From Methylotenera sp. (GTDB lineage Bacteria > Pseudomonadota > Gammaproteobacteria > Burkholderiales > Methylophilaceae): a DNA stretch of 64,000 bases. The stretch lies in the NCBI GenBank assembly GCA_017880905.1, contig JADGRO010000009.1, forward strand, positions 1 through 64,000. The letters are read 5' to 3'. The notes under the pieces are model-generated. The model searched no databases. It was given only the letters and a program-made list of their open reading frames with translations, and had not been told where the DNA came from. The position numbers and the translations under genes were made by a program. Below are positions 49,919-59,141 of the stretch, piece by piece; the first letter of the stretch is position 1, and each line of letters opens with the position of its first letter.

Positions 49919-51355
49919 ATGGTGCTACGTAAGACTAAAATTGTAGCAACACTAGGGCCAGCATCTACTAGTGAAGAGATGATTGCGCGTTTAATTGTTG
50001 CTGGAGTCAATGTGGTGCGACTTAATTTCTCGCATGGCAGTGCGCAGGATCATATAAATCGCGTAGAAATTGTACGTAAAATTGCGACTAATCTTGGTCG
50101 CCCAGTGGGTGTGCTGTGTGATTTACAAGGTCCTAAAATTCGTATTGGCAAATTTGAGCAAGGAAAAATCACCTTAAAAACGGGCGATTTATTTGTATTA
50201 GATGCCGATTGTGATTTAGGTGACCAATTTCATGTAGGCTTGGATTATAAAAACTTGCCGCAGGAGGTTGTCGCAGGCAATCTACTATTGCTAGACGATG
50301 GTCGCATTACGCTTTCGGTAGATCGCATTAAAGGTAATCAAATTCACTGCTTAGTCCTTACTGGCGGGGCGCTATCAAACAACAAGGGTATCAATTTACA
50401 AGGCGGCGGCTTAGCTGCAGATGCGCTTACAAAAAAAGATATCGAAGATTTAAAAACTGCTGTGGAGCTGGAGGCTGATTATATTGCAATCTCGTTCCCC
50501 AAAAGTGCACAAGATATTTTGTCAGCTAAAGAATTAGTGAAGAAAGCGGGCGGCACAGCCAGTATTGTTGCCAAGATTGAACGCGCAGAAGCCATCGGCA
50601 ACTTAGAATCTATCATAGAAGCGAGTGACGCTATTATGGTAGCGCGTGGCGATTTGGGTGTGGAAGTAGGCGATGCTGCAGTACCAGGCTTGCAAAAACG
50701 CATGATACGTATGGCACGCGCGCAAAATAAATTAGTGATTACCGCTACACAAATGATGGAGTCGATGATTAGTAGCCCGATTCCAACCCGTGCGGAAGTA
50801 TCTGACGTCGCGAATGCTGTGCTAGATGGCACTGATGCGGTGATGTTATCTGCCGAAACAGCTACGGGACAGTACCCATTAGAAACGGTGCAAGCGGTGA
50901 ATCGGATTTGTATAGAAGCGGAAAAAGAATATGAGGGTCTGCATTTGGCTAGGCGACGCGCACAACATTTGTATCACACAGATGAAGCGGTAGCAGCAGC
51001 AGCTATTTTTACTTCTCAGCATTTGAATGTGAAGGCGATTGCAGCGTTAACTCAGTCTGGCAACGCAGCACAGTGGCTATCGCGTGCTGATAGTAGCGTG
51101 CCAATTTATGCGTTATCACCTGATAGGGTGGCACGGCGAAAATTGACACTGCACCGTAATGTATTTCCATTTCCCATTGAGCAAAGTGGTAAAAATAGAG
51201 ATGAAATTTTGCGTGAAATGGAGCAAGTGCTGCTTAACAATGGTGCGGTGCAGACTGATGATACGGTACTACTTACATTTGGTGAGCCCATAGGCAGCCC
51301 AGGTGGCACTAATACGCTCAAAATCATCAAGATTGGTGAACGTAGGCCGACATAA
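49919..51355 (+). CDS. pyk: Pyruvate kinase
   Basis: Makes pyruvate and ATP from phosphoenolpyruvate. The start KIVATLGPAS, the NFSHGSAQDH substrate region, the MVARGDLGVEVG metal site and MLSAETATGQYP are typical. Length 478 fits a class II-type enzyme; an AMP or sugar-phosphate effector cannot be told from sequence. It continues the gap-pgk order. fba, which often follows pyk in this position in relatives, is not in the window. Confidence 0.97.
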   Translation: MVLRKTKIVATLGPASTSEEMIARLIVAGVNVVRLNFSHGSAQDHINRVEIVRKIATNLGRPVGVLCDLQGPKIRIGKFEQGKITLKTGDLFVLDADCDLGDQFHVGLDYKNLPQEVVAGNLLLLDDGRITLSVDRIKGNQIHCLVLTGGALSNNKGINLQGGGLAADALTKKDIEDLKTAVELEADYIAISFPKSAQDILSAKELVKKAGGTASIVAKIERAEAIGNLESIIEASDAIMVARGDLGVEVGDAAVPGLQKRMIRMARAQNKLVITATQMMESMISSPIPTRAEVSDVANAVLDGTDAVMLSAETATGQYPLETVQAVNRICIEAEKEYEGLHLARRRAQHLYHTDEAVAAAAIFTSQHLNVKAIAALTQSGNAAQWLSRADSSVPIYALSPDRVARRKLTLHRNVFPFPIEQSGKNRDEILREMEQVLLNNGAVQTDDTVLLTFGEPIGSPGGTNTLKIIKIGERRPT

Positions 51356-51379
51356 CGATTGATAAATTGGCATCAATCG
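51356..51379. promoter_or_regulatory. Inverted repeat at the pyk end and purC promoter
   Basis: CGATTGAT (51356-51363) and ATCAATCG (51372-51379) form a perfect 8-bp inverted repeat with an 8-nt spacer. It begins at the pyk stop and covers the purC -35. No T-run follows, so an operator is more likely than a terminator. Confidence 0.4.
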
Positions 51380-51396
51380 CATGCACAACCTATAAT
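51367..51396 (+). promoter_or_regulatory. Predicted purC promoter
   Basis: TTGGCA (51367-51372), an 18-nt spacer and a perfect TATAAT (51391-51396). The start site should be near 51403, about 20 nt before the ATG. Confidence 0.65.
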
Positions 51397-51424
51397 TGCA
51401 GTTTTCGCTTCGTAAAATTACATA

Positions 51425-52336
51425 ATGATTCAGCCCTTAGTAAAAACTAACATTAAAAGCCTAAACTTAATCCATCAAGGTAAAGTGCGCGATATTTACG
51501 ATATTGATGCAAATACCATGTTACTAGTGAGCACCGATAGGATTTCAGCGTTTGATGTGATTTTGCCCACAGGCATTGCCAATAAAGGCGCAATGCTCAC
51601 ACAAATGGCCAATTTTTGGTTCGAAAAATTGAAACATATTGTGCCGAATCATCTGACTGGCATTGATCCAATTTCAGTAGTGAATAACGCAGAAGATAAA
51701 GCCCAGTTAGGCTCAGGGAGTTTAAGTCGCGCAGTGGTAGTAAAAAAATTAAAACCACTACCAATCGAAGCGATTGTGCGTGGTTATTTGGCGGGAAGCG
51801 GCTGGAAAGAATATAAGCTTCATGGCACGGTATGCGACATTAAATTGCCCACAGGTTTGCAAGAGGCATCAAAATTGCCAACGCCAATATTTACGCCCTC
51901 TTCTAAAGCAGCAGTAGGCGCACATGATGAAAATATCAGTTTGCAACAATGTGCCAATTTAATTGGCACAGAGATAGCGCAAAAAGTGGCGAAAGCGGCG
52001 ATTCAACTTTACACCGATGCGGCGGAATATGCGCTAACTCGCGGCATAATTATCGCAGATACCAAGTTTGAATTTGGTTTGGATAGCAGTGGTGTGCTAC
52101 ATGTAATGGATGAAGTACTGACGCCGGATTCATCGCGTTTTTGGCCGCTTGATAGTTACAAAGTAGGCAGTAATCCGCCCAGTTACGATAAACAATATGT
52201 GCGCGATTGGTTGGAATCTATTGGTTGGAACAAAACCCCACCCGCACCTGCTTTGCCCGATGACGTTGCGCAAAAAACAAGCGAAAAATACCTCGAAGCT
52301 TTCGAAAAGCTCACAGGCAAAAAACTAAACGCCTAA
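51425..52336 (+). CDS. purC: Phosphoribosylaminoimidazole-succinocarboxamide synthase
   Basis: SAICAR synthase of purine synthesis: joins CAIR and aspartate with ATP. The start has GKVRDIYDID, followed by LLVSTDRISAFDV and RGYLAGSGWKEY and the C-terminal IIADTKFEFG and MDEVLTPDSSRFWP. Length 303 is the longer type common in betaproteobacteria and fungi. It has its own promoter. The YkvA gene follows with a 1-nt overlap. Confidence 0.97.
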   Translation: MIQPLVKTNIKSLNLIHQGKVRDIYDIDANTMLLVSTDRISAFDVILPTGIANKGAMLTQMANFWFEKLKHIVPNHLTGIDPISVVNNAEDKAQLGSGSLSRAVVVKKLKPLPIEAIVRGYLAGSGWKEYKLHGTVCDIKLPTGLQEASKLPTPIFTPSSKAAVGAHDENISLQQCANLIGTEIAQKVAKAAIQLYTDAAEYALTRGIIIADTKFEFGLDSSGVLHVMDEVLTPDSSRFWPLDSYKVGSNPPSYDKQYVRDWLESIGWNKTPPAPALPDDVAQKTSEKYLEAFEKLTGKKLNA

Positions 52337-52644
52337 TGGGTATAAGCGGCAAATTAAAACAAATCGCGTCACAACTCAAAGCTGAATTTGAATTTTATCA
52401 GCGCTTGCATCAACACCCGCAAACGCCAATGCTCGCCAAAGCCTTGCTATGGTTGGCTATTGCTTATTTGCTTATGCCATTCGATTTAATTCCAGATTTT
52501 TTGCCTGTCATCGGCCAGTTGGATGATTTAATCATCATCCCCTTGTTGTTATACTGCGCTTTAAAATTAACGCCGCTAGATGTAATAGCAGCATGCAAAG
52601 GTGAAAAAAGTGATGGAAATTTGGCATATGGTTTTAAATTTTGA
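52336..52644 (+). CDS. YkvA family (DUF1232) membrane protein
   Basis: A 102-residue protein with the DUF1232 core: helix ALLWLAIAYLLMP, then DLIPDFLPVIGQLDDL and a second helix IIIPLLLYCALKL. Family function is unknown. The ATG shares its first base with the last base of the purC stop, so translation is coupled. It overlaps DedA by about 32 nt. Confidence 0.88.
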   Translation: MGISGKLKQIASQLKAEFEFYQRLHQHPQTPMLAKALLWLAIAYLLMPFDLIPDFLPVIGQLDDLIIIPLLLYCALKLTPLDVIAACKGEKSDGNLAYGFKF

Positions 52645-53248
52645 TGCGCATTTGCCACAACTCGTCGCCATACACGCCAACCTTGTTTATCTTATTTTAT
52701 TTGGCGTGGTTTTTTTGCAGATTGGTGTATTGCCCTTATTTTTCTTGCCCGGCAACCCGTTTTTATTTGTGTGTGGCGCGGTGTGGGCGGCATCGCAACT
52801 TAATATTTTCCTGCTAATTGTGGTGTTAATTGCCGCTGCTATATTAGGTAATTTGTCTGGCTATTGGTTGGGCAATACAGTGGGTCAAGCGTTTTTTGTC
52901 AATTATCTTAATTGGCCAAATCAGGCGGCACTTGATAGAACGCACGTTTTTTACGACAAACATGGCGAAAAAAGCTTTTTGTTTTCACTCTTTTTGCCAG
53001 TAATCCGCACAATAGCGCCGTTTCTAGCGGGGGTTACGCAAATGCAGTTTGTTAAATTTGTCCGCTCAGCTGCATTTGGCGCTGTGTTATGGGTGTTGGT
53101 ATGCGTATTAGCAGGTTACTTTTTTGGCAATATCCCCATCATTAAAAATCACTTAGGCCTAGTCACCTTACTGGGTCTAGGGTTGGTGATAGTCGTATTT
53201 TTGCTTAAAAAAGTGTGGGACATGTTTGTAAAACCAAGCCAGGCCTGA
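52613..53248 (+). CDS. DedA family (SNARE-associated/VTT) membrane protein
   Basis: A 211-residue inner-membrane protein of the DedA family, whose members include polyprenyl-phosphate and phospholipid transporters. The characteristic FFLPGNPFLFVCG and VIRTIAPFLAG motifs are present, along with GNLSGYWLGNTVG and FYDKHGEKS. The ATG at 52613 has AAAGG upstream; a GTG at 52601 is possible. It overlaps the YkvA gene in another frame and is likely co-transcribed. Confidence 0.92.
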   Translation: MEIWHMVLNFDAHLPQLVAIHANLVYLILFGVVFLQIGVLPLFFLPGNPFLFVCGAVWAASQLNIFLLIVVLIAAAILGNLSGYWLGNTVGQAFFVNYLNWPNQAALDRTHVFYDKHGEKSFLFSLFLPVIRTIAPFLAGVTQMQFVKFVRSAAFGAVLWVLVCVLAGYFFGNIPIIKNHLGLVTLLGLGLVIVVFLLKKVWDMFVKPSQA

Positions 53249-53314
53249 TTTTGCAACAAACTAGTAACAAATTTCAATTATAATTGCGCCTTTTCAAGCA
53301 AGGCTTTATTCAAA

Positions 53315-53863
53315 ATGTCGTTAAATTTAGTACCATCAGGCAAAAATCTTCCGCATGATTTTAATGTGATTATCGAAATTCCCATGCAGGGCGACCCTGT
53401 GAAATATGAGGTGGACAAAGAAAGTGGTGCGATTTTTGTCGATCGCTTTATGGGTACCTCCATGCAATACCCTTGTAATTATGGCTATATTCCACATACC
53501 TTGGCGGACGATGGCGACCCGGTAGATGTACTAGTGATTACGCCTGTGCCTTTGCTGCCTGGTGTGGTAGTGCGTTGCCGTGCACTTGGTATGTTGCAGA
53601 TGACGGATGAAGCGGGTGGAGATGCCAAATTGCTTGCAGTGCCAGTGGAAAAAGTCTGTGGTTTATATGCTTACCAAAAAACTTACAAGGACGTTTCGCC
53701 GTGGCGCTTAGAAATGATTGCGCACTTTTTTGAGCACTATAAAGATTTAGATAAAGGCAAATGGGTGAAAATTGAAGGCTGGGTTGATATTGATGAAGCG
53801 CACAAGGAAATTATGGATGGCGTGACTCGCTACAATTCTGCAGAAGTCAAACCAGCATTCTGA
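53315..53863 (+). CDS. ppa: Soluble inorganic pyrophosphatase (family I)
   Basis: Hydrolyses pyrophosphate in the cytoplasm and drives biosynthetic reactions. The family I signature is clear: [32 protein letters not shown] and the Asp cluster [10 protein letters not shown]. Length 182 is close to E. coli Ppa (176). It is within 800 nt of the membrane pyrophosphatase gene, which is unusual as a pair. Confidence 0.97.
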   Translation: MSLNLVPSGKNLPHDFNVIIEIPMQGDPVKYEVDKESGAIFVDRFMGTSMQYPCNYGYIPHTLADDGDPVDVLVITPVPLLPGVVVRCRALGMLQMTDEAGGDAKLLAVPVEKVCGLYAYQKTYKDVSPWRLEMIAHFFEHYKDLDKGKWVKIEGWVDIDEAHKEIMDGVTRYNSAEVKPAF

Positions 53864-53871
53864 TTTTGATA

Positions 53872-54567
53872 TTAGGCCGCAACAACGCCAAATAAACTGC
53901 CGACAGCTGCAGTAGCGGTCATTGCAAGCGCACCCCAAAACGCTACACGTGCCGTGCCTTTCCACATGTTTGCACCGCCCGCCTTTGCAGCTAATCCGCC
54001 CAGCAATGCCAAAAAAGCCAATGACATGATGCCGACATAAAGTACGGTATTTGGTGTGGGAACGATATAAGCAACCAATAAAGGTAAAGCCGCGCCGACC
54101 GCAAACGTTACAGCAGAAGCCAATGCCGCCTGCACAGGGCGTGCATTCATAATTTCGCTAATGCCCAGTTCATCACGCGCGTGTGCGCCAAGCGCGTCAT
54201 GCGCCGTAAATTGCACGGCGACTTGTTGTGCCAAATCTGGTGTTAAGCCGCGTGCAATATAAATCCCTGCAAGTTCTTTTAGTTCACTTTCTTGATCTGT
54301 TGCTAGCTCCAATCGTTCGCGCGCCAAATCGGCAGTTTCGGTGTCAGATTGCGAACTGACGGAGACATATTCGCCCGCCGCCATCGACATAGCACCCGAG
54401 ACTAAGCCTGCTACACCTGTGAGCAAAATTGTTCCATGCGAGGCATGTGCCGCAGCTATGCCAATAATCAAGCTGGCGGTGGATACAATACCATCATTAG
54501 CGCCTAGAACGGCAGCACGTAGCCAGCCGATGCGATGTGAGCGATGAAATTCTGAATGTCTTAACAT
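53872..54567 (-). CDS. VIT/CCC1-family transporter
   Basis: A membrane protein of 231 residues related to plant vacuolar iron transporters and yeast CCC1. The first helix contains LRAAVLGANDGIVSTASLIIG and the second region SGAMSMAAGEYVSVSSQSD, both conserved in the family. A central soluble insert of about 80 residues (E-rich) is followed by three C-terminal helices. The ATG at 54567 has AAAGG 6 nt upstream; an upstream TTG would add seven residues. Iron or manganese export is inferred. Confidence 0.88.
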   Translation of the reverse strand: MLRHSEFHRSHRIGWLRAAVLGANDGIVSTASLIIGIAAAHASHGTILLTGVAGLVSGAMSMAAGEYVSVSSQSDTETADLARERLELATDQESELKELAGIYIARGLTPDLAQQVAVQFTAHDALGAHARDELGISEIMNARPVQAALASAVTFAVGAALPLLVAYIVPTPNTVLYVGIMSLAFLALLGGLAAKAGGANMWKGTARVAFWGALAMTATAAVGSLFGVVAA

Positions 54568-54600
54568 AAATACCTTTAGTAAAACCAATAATAACAGTGT

Positions 54601-54634
54601 AATAAAAAAGGCGACTTAAGTCGCCTTTTTTATT
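54601..54634. terminator. Bidirectional terminator at the hppA end
   Basis: A perfect 34-nt palindrome, arms GGCGACTT/AAGTCGCC with A6 and T6 flanks. It follows the hppA stop on the minus strand and separates it from the VIT gene. Confidence 0.9.
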
Positions 54635-54654
54635 ACAACAAATTTTTAAAAAAA

Positions 54655-56685
54655 TTAATGCAACAGCGGCACAATCAATAGCGCCACAATGTTAATGATT
54701 TTAATCAATGGGTTTACCGCTGGGCCGGCCGTATCTTTGTATGGGTCGCCGACAGTGTCGCCAGTAACAGCCGCTTTGTGCGCGTCTGAGCCTTTGCCAC
54801 CGTGGTTGCCATCTTCGATATATTTCTTGGCGTTATCCCAAGCGCCACCGCCGGTACACATAGAGATTGCAACGAACAAGCCCGTTACAATCGTCCCCAT
54901 TAGCAAGCCTCCAAGCGCCACAGGACCTAATAATAAGCCGACAGCGATAGGCACGGCAACCGGAAGCAATGATGGAATCATCATTTCTTTAATAGCAGCC
55001 GTGGTGAGCATATCGACTGCCTTGCCGTATTCTGGTTTGGCGGTGCCTTCCATAATACCTTTAATTTCACGGAACTGACGGCGTACTTCTTCCACCACGG
55101 CGCCAGCCGCGCGGCCTACCGCTTCCATTGCCATAGCAGCGAATAAAAATGGAATTAAGCCGCCAATAAACAAGCCAATAATCACCATTGGGTCGCTTAA
55201 ATCAAACTTCACATCTATTCCCGCGCCTTGTAATTTGTGGGTGTAATCGGCAAATAATACTAAAGCTGCTAAGCCTGCTGAACCAATGGCATAGCCTTTA
55301 GTAACAGCTTTAGTGGTGTTACCAACTGCATCGAGAGGGTCTGTTACGTCGCGCACGCTACTTGGTAATTCGGCCATTTCGGCAATGCCGCCAGCGTTAT
55401 CGGTAATTGGACCATAAGCATCAAGTGCAACTACAATGCCCGCCATGCTCAACATGGAAGTTGCAGCAATCGCAATGCCGTACAAACCACCTAAATGGTA
55501 CGATGTCCAAATAGCCAAACACACTGAAAGTACAGGCCAAGCGGTTGATTTCATTGAAATACCAATACCTGCAATGATATTGGTTGCGTGCCCGGTGGTG
55601 GAAGCTTGCGCGACGTGCCTAACTGGTGCGTAATCGGTACCAGTGTAGTATTCGGTAATCCAAACCAAAGCGGCCGTGAGCACCAAACCAACTGCACACG
55701 CACCAAATAATTGGTTAGCAGAAACATTTAATTCGCCTGCGATTAAGCCTTCAGGGAACATTTTCATGGTGACAAAATAAAACGCGATGAGTGACAACGT
55801 GCCAGCTACAGCCAGGCCTTTGTACAAGGCAGGCATGACGTTTTTCATGCCAGGGGAAGCTTTAACAAAGAAGCAGCCGATGATAGAGGCCACGATAGAT
55901 ACTGCGCCCAGCATGAGCGGGTAGAGCGTACCGTTGGCGCCGGCATTGGTGATGAGCAAGCCGCCCAATACCATCGTCGCGATTAACGTAACCGCGTAAG
56001 TTTCGAATAGGTCGGCCGCCATACCTGCGCAATCACCTACATTGTCACCCACGTTATCGGCAATCACAGCAGGGTTGCGCGGGTCATCTTCAGGGATACC
56101 AGCTTCTACTTTACCAACCAAGTCTGCGCCTACGTCTGCGCCTTTGGTGAAAATACCGCCACCTAAACGCGCAAAGATAGAAATGAGTGATGAGCCGAAT
56201 GCCAAGCCAATTAAGGGGTTCAGATTAGTTGCATTTTCTGCACCCAAAAACCAGTAAAAACCGGTTACACCAAGTAAGCCTAAGCCGACTACTAACATGC
56301 CGGTAATCGCGCCGCCTTTAAAAGCTACGTCTAAGGCGGGGCCAATGCCATTGGTTGCGGCTTGGGCGGTACGTACATTGGCTTTAACCGACACATTCAT
56401 ACCAATAAAGCCACATGCGCCGGAAAGCAGTGCACCTAACACAAAGCCGATTGCAGTGGTCTTGCCTAAAAATATCGCAATTAAAATGGCTAGCACTACA
56501 CCAACAATGGCGATGGTTTTATATTGACGTGCCAAATAAGCGGCAGCGCCTTGTTGAATCGCGCCGGCAATTTCTTGCATACGTGCGTTGCCAGCTGGCA
56601 AATTGGTTATCCATTTACTCATTACTACGCCATACAGCACTGCTAAAATTGCGGCAGCAATGGCGATTATTAGTGCGACTGACAT
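54655..56685 (-). CDS. hppA: Proton-pumping membrane pyrophosphatase, K+-independent type
   Basis: Multi-helix membrane protein (676 residues, ~16 helices) that couples pyrophosphate hydrolysis to ion pumping. The catalytic [11 protein letters not shown] loop and [19 protein letters not shown] are present. The residue after GNTT is Lys (GNTTKA), which marks K+-independent H+-pumping enzymes; K+-dependent ones have Ala. Thus proton rather than sodium transport is likely, though such proteins are often labelled as sodium pumps. Confidence 0.96.
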   Translation of the reverse strand: MSVALIIAIAAAILAVLYGVVMSKWITNLPAGNARMQEIAGAIQQGAAAYLARQYKTIAIVGVVLAILIAIFLGKTTAIGFVLGALLSGACGFIGMNVSVKANVRTAQAATNGIGPALDVAFKGGAITGMLVVGLGLLGVTGFYWFLGAENATNLNPLIGLAFGSSLISIFARLGGGIFTKGADVGADLVGKVEAGIPEDDPRNPAVIADNVGDNVGDCAGMAADLFETYAVTLIATMVLGGLLITNAGANGTLYPLMLGAVSIVASIIGCFFVKASPGMKNVMPALYKGLAVAGTLSLIAFYFVTMKMFPEGLIAGELNVSANQLFGACAVGLVLTAALVWITEYYTGTDYAPVRHVAQASTTGHATNIIAGIGISMKSTAWPVLSVCLAIWTSYHLGGLYGIAIAATSMLSMAGIVVALDAYGPITDNAGGIAEMAELPSSVRDVTDPLDAVGNTTKAVTKGYAIGSAGLAALVLFADYTHKLQGAGIDVKFDLSDPMVIIGLFIGGLIPFLFAAMAMEAVGRAAGAVVEEVRRQFREIKGIMEGTAKPEYGKAVDMLTTAAIKEMMIPSLLPVAVPIAVGLLLGPVALGGLLMGTIVTGLFVAISMCTGGGAWDNAKKYIEDGNHGGKGSDAHKAAVTGDTVGDPYKDTAGPAVNPLIKIINIVALLIVPLLH

Positions 56686-56794
56686 GACTTCTCCCTATTT
56701 ATTTTGTGAACTTCGAAGCAATTTTTTTTACGACAAGCCTCATATTATGGCATTAATAGTGAAGTGAGACAACCGCTTAAGACGGTTCTTGCAA

Positions 56795-57592
56795 TTAGAC
56801 AGAAATTAGGCCTAGCAACATTTTGCAGCCAATGATGATTAACAATAGTGCAAATATTTTCTTTAATTTTTTTACAGATAGTTTTTGTACCAAAACCGCA
56901 CCGAGTGGCGCACTCACTAAACTGGCGGTAGCAATAATGGCAAAAGCCGGCAAGTAAACAAAGCCCAAGCTATATGTTGGTAGATGAGAAATGTGCAGGC
57001 CTGAAACCACATAACCAAATGCGCCAGCAAGAGCAATCGGCAAGCCAATGGCGCTACTGGTGCCAATAGCGCTTTTAGTATTGATGTTGCAATACACCAA
57101 AAATGGCACTGAAAGTGTGCCGCCGCCAATGCCCACAAAGCTGGAAACACAGCCAATGAAGACTCCAGCCAAATTTAGAATAGCTTTGGAAGGTAATATC
57201 CGCGAGGGGTTAGGTGTATAGTCGCTTAAGATTTGAAATGTAACTATAAAGGTGTAAATAACAAACAAAACTTTTAGCAAGCCAGCATCAAATTTGGCGG
57301 CTATTAAACTACCCAAAAATGCACCTAACATAATGCCCAAAGCTATATTTTTAACAATGGACCAATCTACATTTTGATGGCTGTGGTGAGCACGGCTGGA
57401 TGCGACAGAGGTGAAAATAATCACCGCTAACGATGTGCCCAATGCCATTTGCATAATATACGCAACGGGGAAACCAAGATCAGTAAAAATAAAGCTGAGT
57501 ACGGGCACCATAATCAGCCCACCACCCACGCCCAGTAAACCTGAGAGCAAGCCTGTAAATAATCCTGTGGCTAAATAAAATAAATATTCCAT
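56795..57592 (-). CDS. TauE/SafE-family sulfite/organosulfonate exporter-like protein
   Basis: A 265-residue inner-membrane protein with about eight helices and the family's two related halves: LSGLLGVGGGLIMVPVL near residue 18 and CVSSFVGIGGGTLSVPFLVY near 155. Substrates of family members include sulfite, taurine-derived sulfonates and others; the one here is unknown. Its ATG overlaps the stop of the DUF721 gene by 1 nt, so the two are coupled. Confidence 0.9.
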   Translation of the reverse strand: MEYLFYLATGLFTGLLSGLLGVGGGLIMVPVLSFIFTDLGFPVAYIMQMALGTSLAVIIFTSVASSRAHHSHQNVDWSIVKNIALGIMLGAFLGSLIAAKFDAGLLKVLFVIYTFIVTFQILSDYTPNPSRILPSKAILNLAGVFIGCVSSFVGIGGGTLSVPFLVYCNINTKSAIGTSSAIGLPIALAGAFGYVVSGLHISHLPTYSLGFVYLPAFAIIATASLVSAPLGAVLVQKLSVKKLKKIFALLLIIIGCKMLLGLISV

Positions 57593-58032
57593 TAAGTTTT
57601 GTCGGCCAAAGCGTTGAGTTTTTCTGCGAGCGGCGATTCGCCCAGATCTTGCGCAAATGTTCTTAGGCTAATAGCTGCGCTGGTAGAGAGCTTGCGTGGC
57701 GTTTTTATGACAGGTTTTGGGCGAGATTTTACTTGCACTTTCACGCTAATTGCAGTAACTTTACATTCCCTAAACAAAGGGTTATTTTTTTGCAAATCTT
57801 GCATTTGGGTCAATAAGCTAGCCTGTGTAAGTTTGATTTTATTAGCAACAATTGCGCTGTCGGCGTAAACTGTAATTTGGCCTTGATTCAAGCTGCTCAC
57901 GAAGCTAGATTGGGACAGATTTTTTGGCACGGCTGCAAGCCAAAACTGTTGCAATTGTTGATGTGTACGCACATCTTTGGTCAAGTTAATTACCTGGTTG
58001 TTATCGGTAAATATGGCGTTAATTTTGCGCAT
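57592..58032 (-). CDS. DUF721 (DciA-like) protein
   Basis: A 146-residue protein with the DUF721 fold in its first ~95 residues (LQQFWLAAVPKNLSQ, GQITVYADSAIVANKI). DUF721 proteins related to DciA load the replicative helicase in bacteria without DnaC; this one is divergent and may act differently. A basic, low-complexity link leads to a short C-terminal segment. The divergent M23 peptidase and secA genes beside it are a common betaproteobacterial context for this family. Confidence 0.8.
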   Translation of the reverse strand: MRKINAIFTDNNQVINLTKDVRTHQQLQQFWLAAVPKNLSQSSFVSSLNQGQITVYADSAIVANKIKLTQASLLTQMQDLQKNNPLFRECKVTAISVKVQVKSRPKPVIKTPRKLSTSAAISLRTFAQDLGESPLAEKLNALADKT

Positions 58033-58065
58033 AATGAATTGTAACTTAAAGGCAATTATTATCTT

Positions 58066-59001
58066 ATGAATATCATTTTAGTTTCTAACAAAATGGCAAA
58101 AGCCAAAACCTTGTCAGTAATACAAACATGCTTGTTGGTGGCTGGTTTGATATTGTTACCGGTTTTATTAACCATGTTGTTTCTTACGCCGCCGGGCAAT
58201 ATTAAAGAGCAAGGCATGAAAGCACTACTACCGCCGCAACTTAAAAATTCTATTATTTCTTCTCAAGTGCACCTGGATGCTTACGCAAAAGAGTTGGGTG
58301 AGTTGCAAGCACGTATGATGCGCTTGGACGCGCAAAGTCAGCGTTTGGCCAAATTAGCAGGTGAAAAAGATAAACCGGCAATTAATGTAAATTCAAAATC
58401 AAATTTGAATGTAAACTCATCTGCTAATTCAACACCTCTTACCAGTTTACCGTTAGAAGGTCGTGGCGGCCCCCTTATTAAGGCGCGCCCAATGACTGAA
58501 TCGGATTTACGCGCTGATATCGCCGAGCTGACAGAGGCAGTAGATGAGCACGACGATTCTTTAAGCAGTATCGAGGCAAAAATTTTGCAGCAAAGCGTGC
58601 TAAAAGGCATGTTACCTAATAGCAGCCCGATCAACGCTGCTTATAATTCTTCTAGCTACGGCTGGCGCATAGACCCTTTTACTGGCGAGAAGGCGTTTCA
58701 TGAAGGTTTGGATTTTACCGCAAACATTGGCACGTCCATACGCGCGGCTGCCGATGGTATTGTGTCTGAGGCTGACCACACTCCCGACTATGGTAACATT
58801 GTGAAAATCGAGCATGGCTCTGGCCTAGAGACACGCTATGCACATGCCTCAAAAATATTAGTGTACGTGGGTGAGCGTGTTGTAAAGGGTCAAGTAGTGG
58901 CAGAAGTGGGCAGTACTGGACGCTCTACCGGGCCACATTTACATTATGAAATCCGACTTAATGGCGAAGCTTTGGACCCGCGTAACTATTTGCGAAATTA
59001 A
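58066..59001 (+). CDS. M23 family membrane-anchored metallopeptidase
   Basis: A 311-residue protein with an N-terminal membrane helix (~19-41), a coiled-coil region (LGELQARMMRLDAQ, ~75-100), a Ser/Asn-rich linker and a C-terminal LytM/M23 domain. The zinc site shows GEKAFHEGLDF, YAHASK and HLHYEI, so it looks catalytically competent. Such proteins cleave or regulate peptidoglycan hydrolysis. It is next to secA, as in related genomes. Confidence 0.92.
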   Translation: MNIILVSNKMAKAKTLSVIQTCLLVAGLILLPVLLTMLFLTPPGNIKEQGMKALLPPQLKNSIISSQVHLDAYAKELGELQARMMRLDAQSQRLAKLAGEKDKPAINVNSKSNLNVNSSANSTPLTSLPLEGRGGPLIKARPMTESDLRADIAELTEAVDEHDDSLSSIEAKILQQSVLKGMLPNSSPINAAYNSSSYGWRIDPFTGEKAFHEGLDFTANIGTSIRAAADGIVSEADHTPDYGNIVKIEHGSGLETRYAHASKILVYVGERVVKGQVVAEVGSTGRSTGPHLHYEIRLNGEALDPRNYLRN

Positions 59002-59028
59002 ACCTTATTGAAAGTCTTGAAGTTAAAA

Positions 59029-59056
59029 TTAACCCCCCAATTACACGTAGTATAAA
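59029..59056 (+). promoter_or_regulatory. Possible secA promoter
   Basis: TTAACC (59029-59034), a 16-nt spacer and TATAAA (59051-59056). Weak -35; transcription would start near 59063. Confidence 0.35.
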
Positions 59057-59108
59057 TAAAAGCTTAGCCCCAATAAAAAAGTAGTTTTCATCACAATCTA
59101 ATTAGAGG

Positions 59109-59127
59109 TTTCCGTTTAAATCGGAAA
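59109..59127 (+). other. Hairpin in the secA leader
   Basis: TTTCCG (59109-59114) pairs with CGGAAA (59122-59127), ending 14 nt before the secA ATG and close to its ribosome site. It could affect translation; inference only. Confidence 0.35.
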
Positions 59128-59141
59128 ATCGGTGTCATTTC

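Noticed and set aside
58420-58470. Repeat-like Asn/Ser codons in the M23 peptidase linker
   Set aside because: Short degenerate linker repeats only; not a mobile or CRISPR-like repeat.
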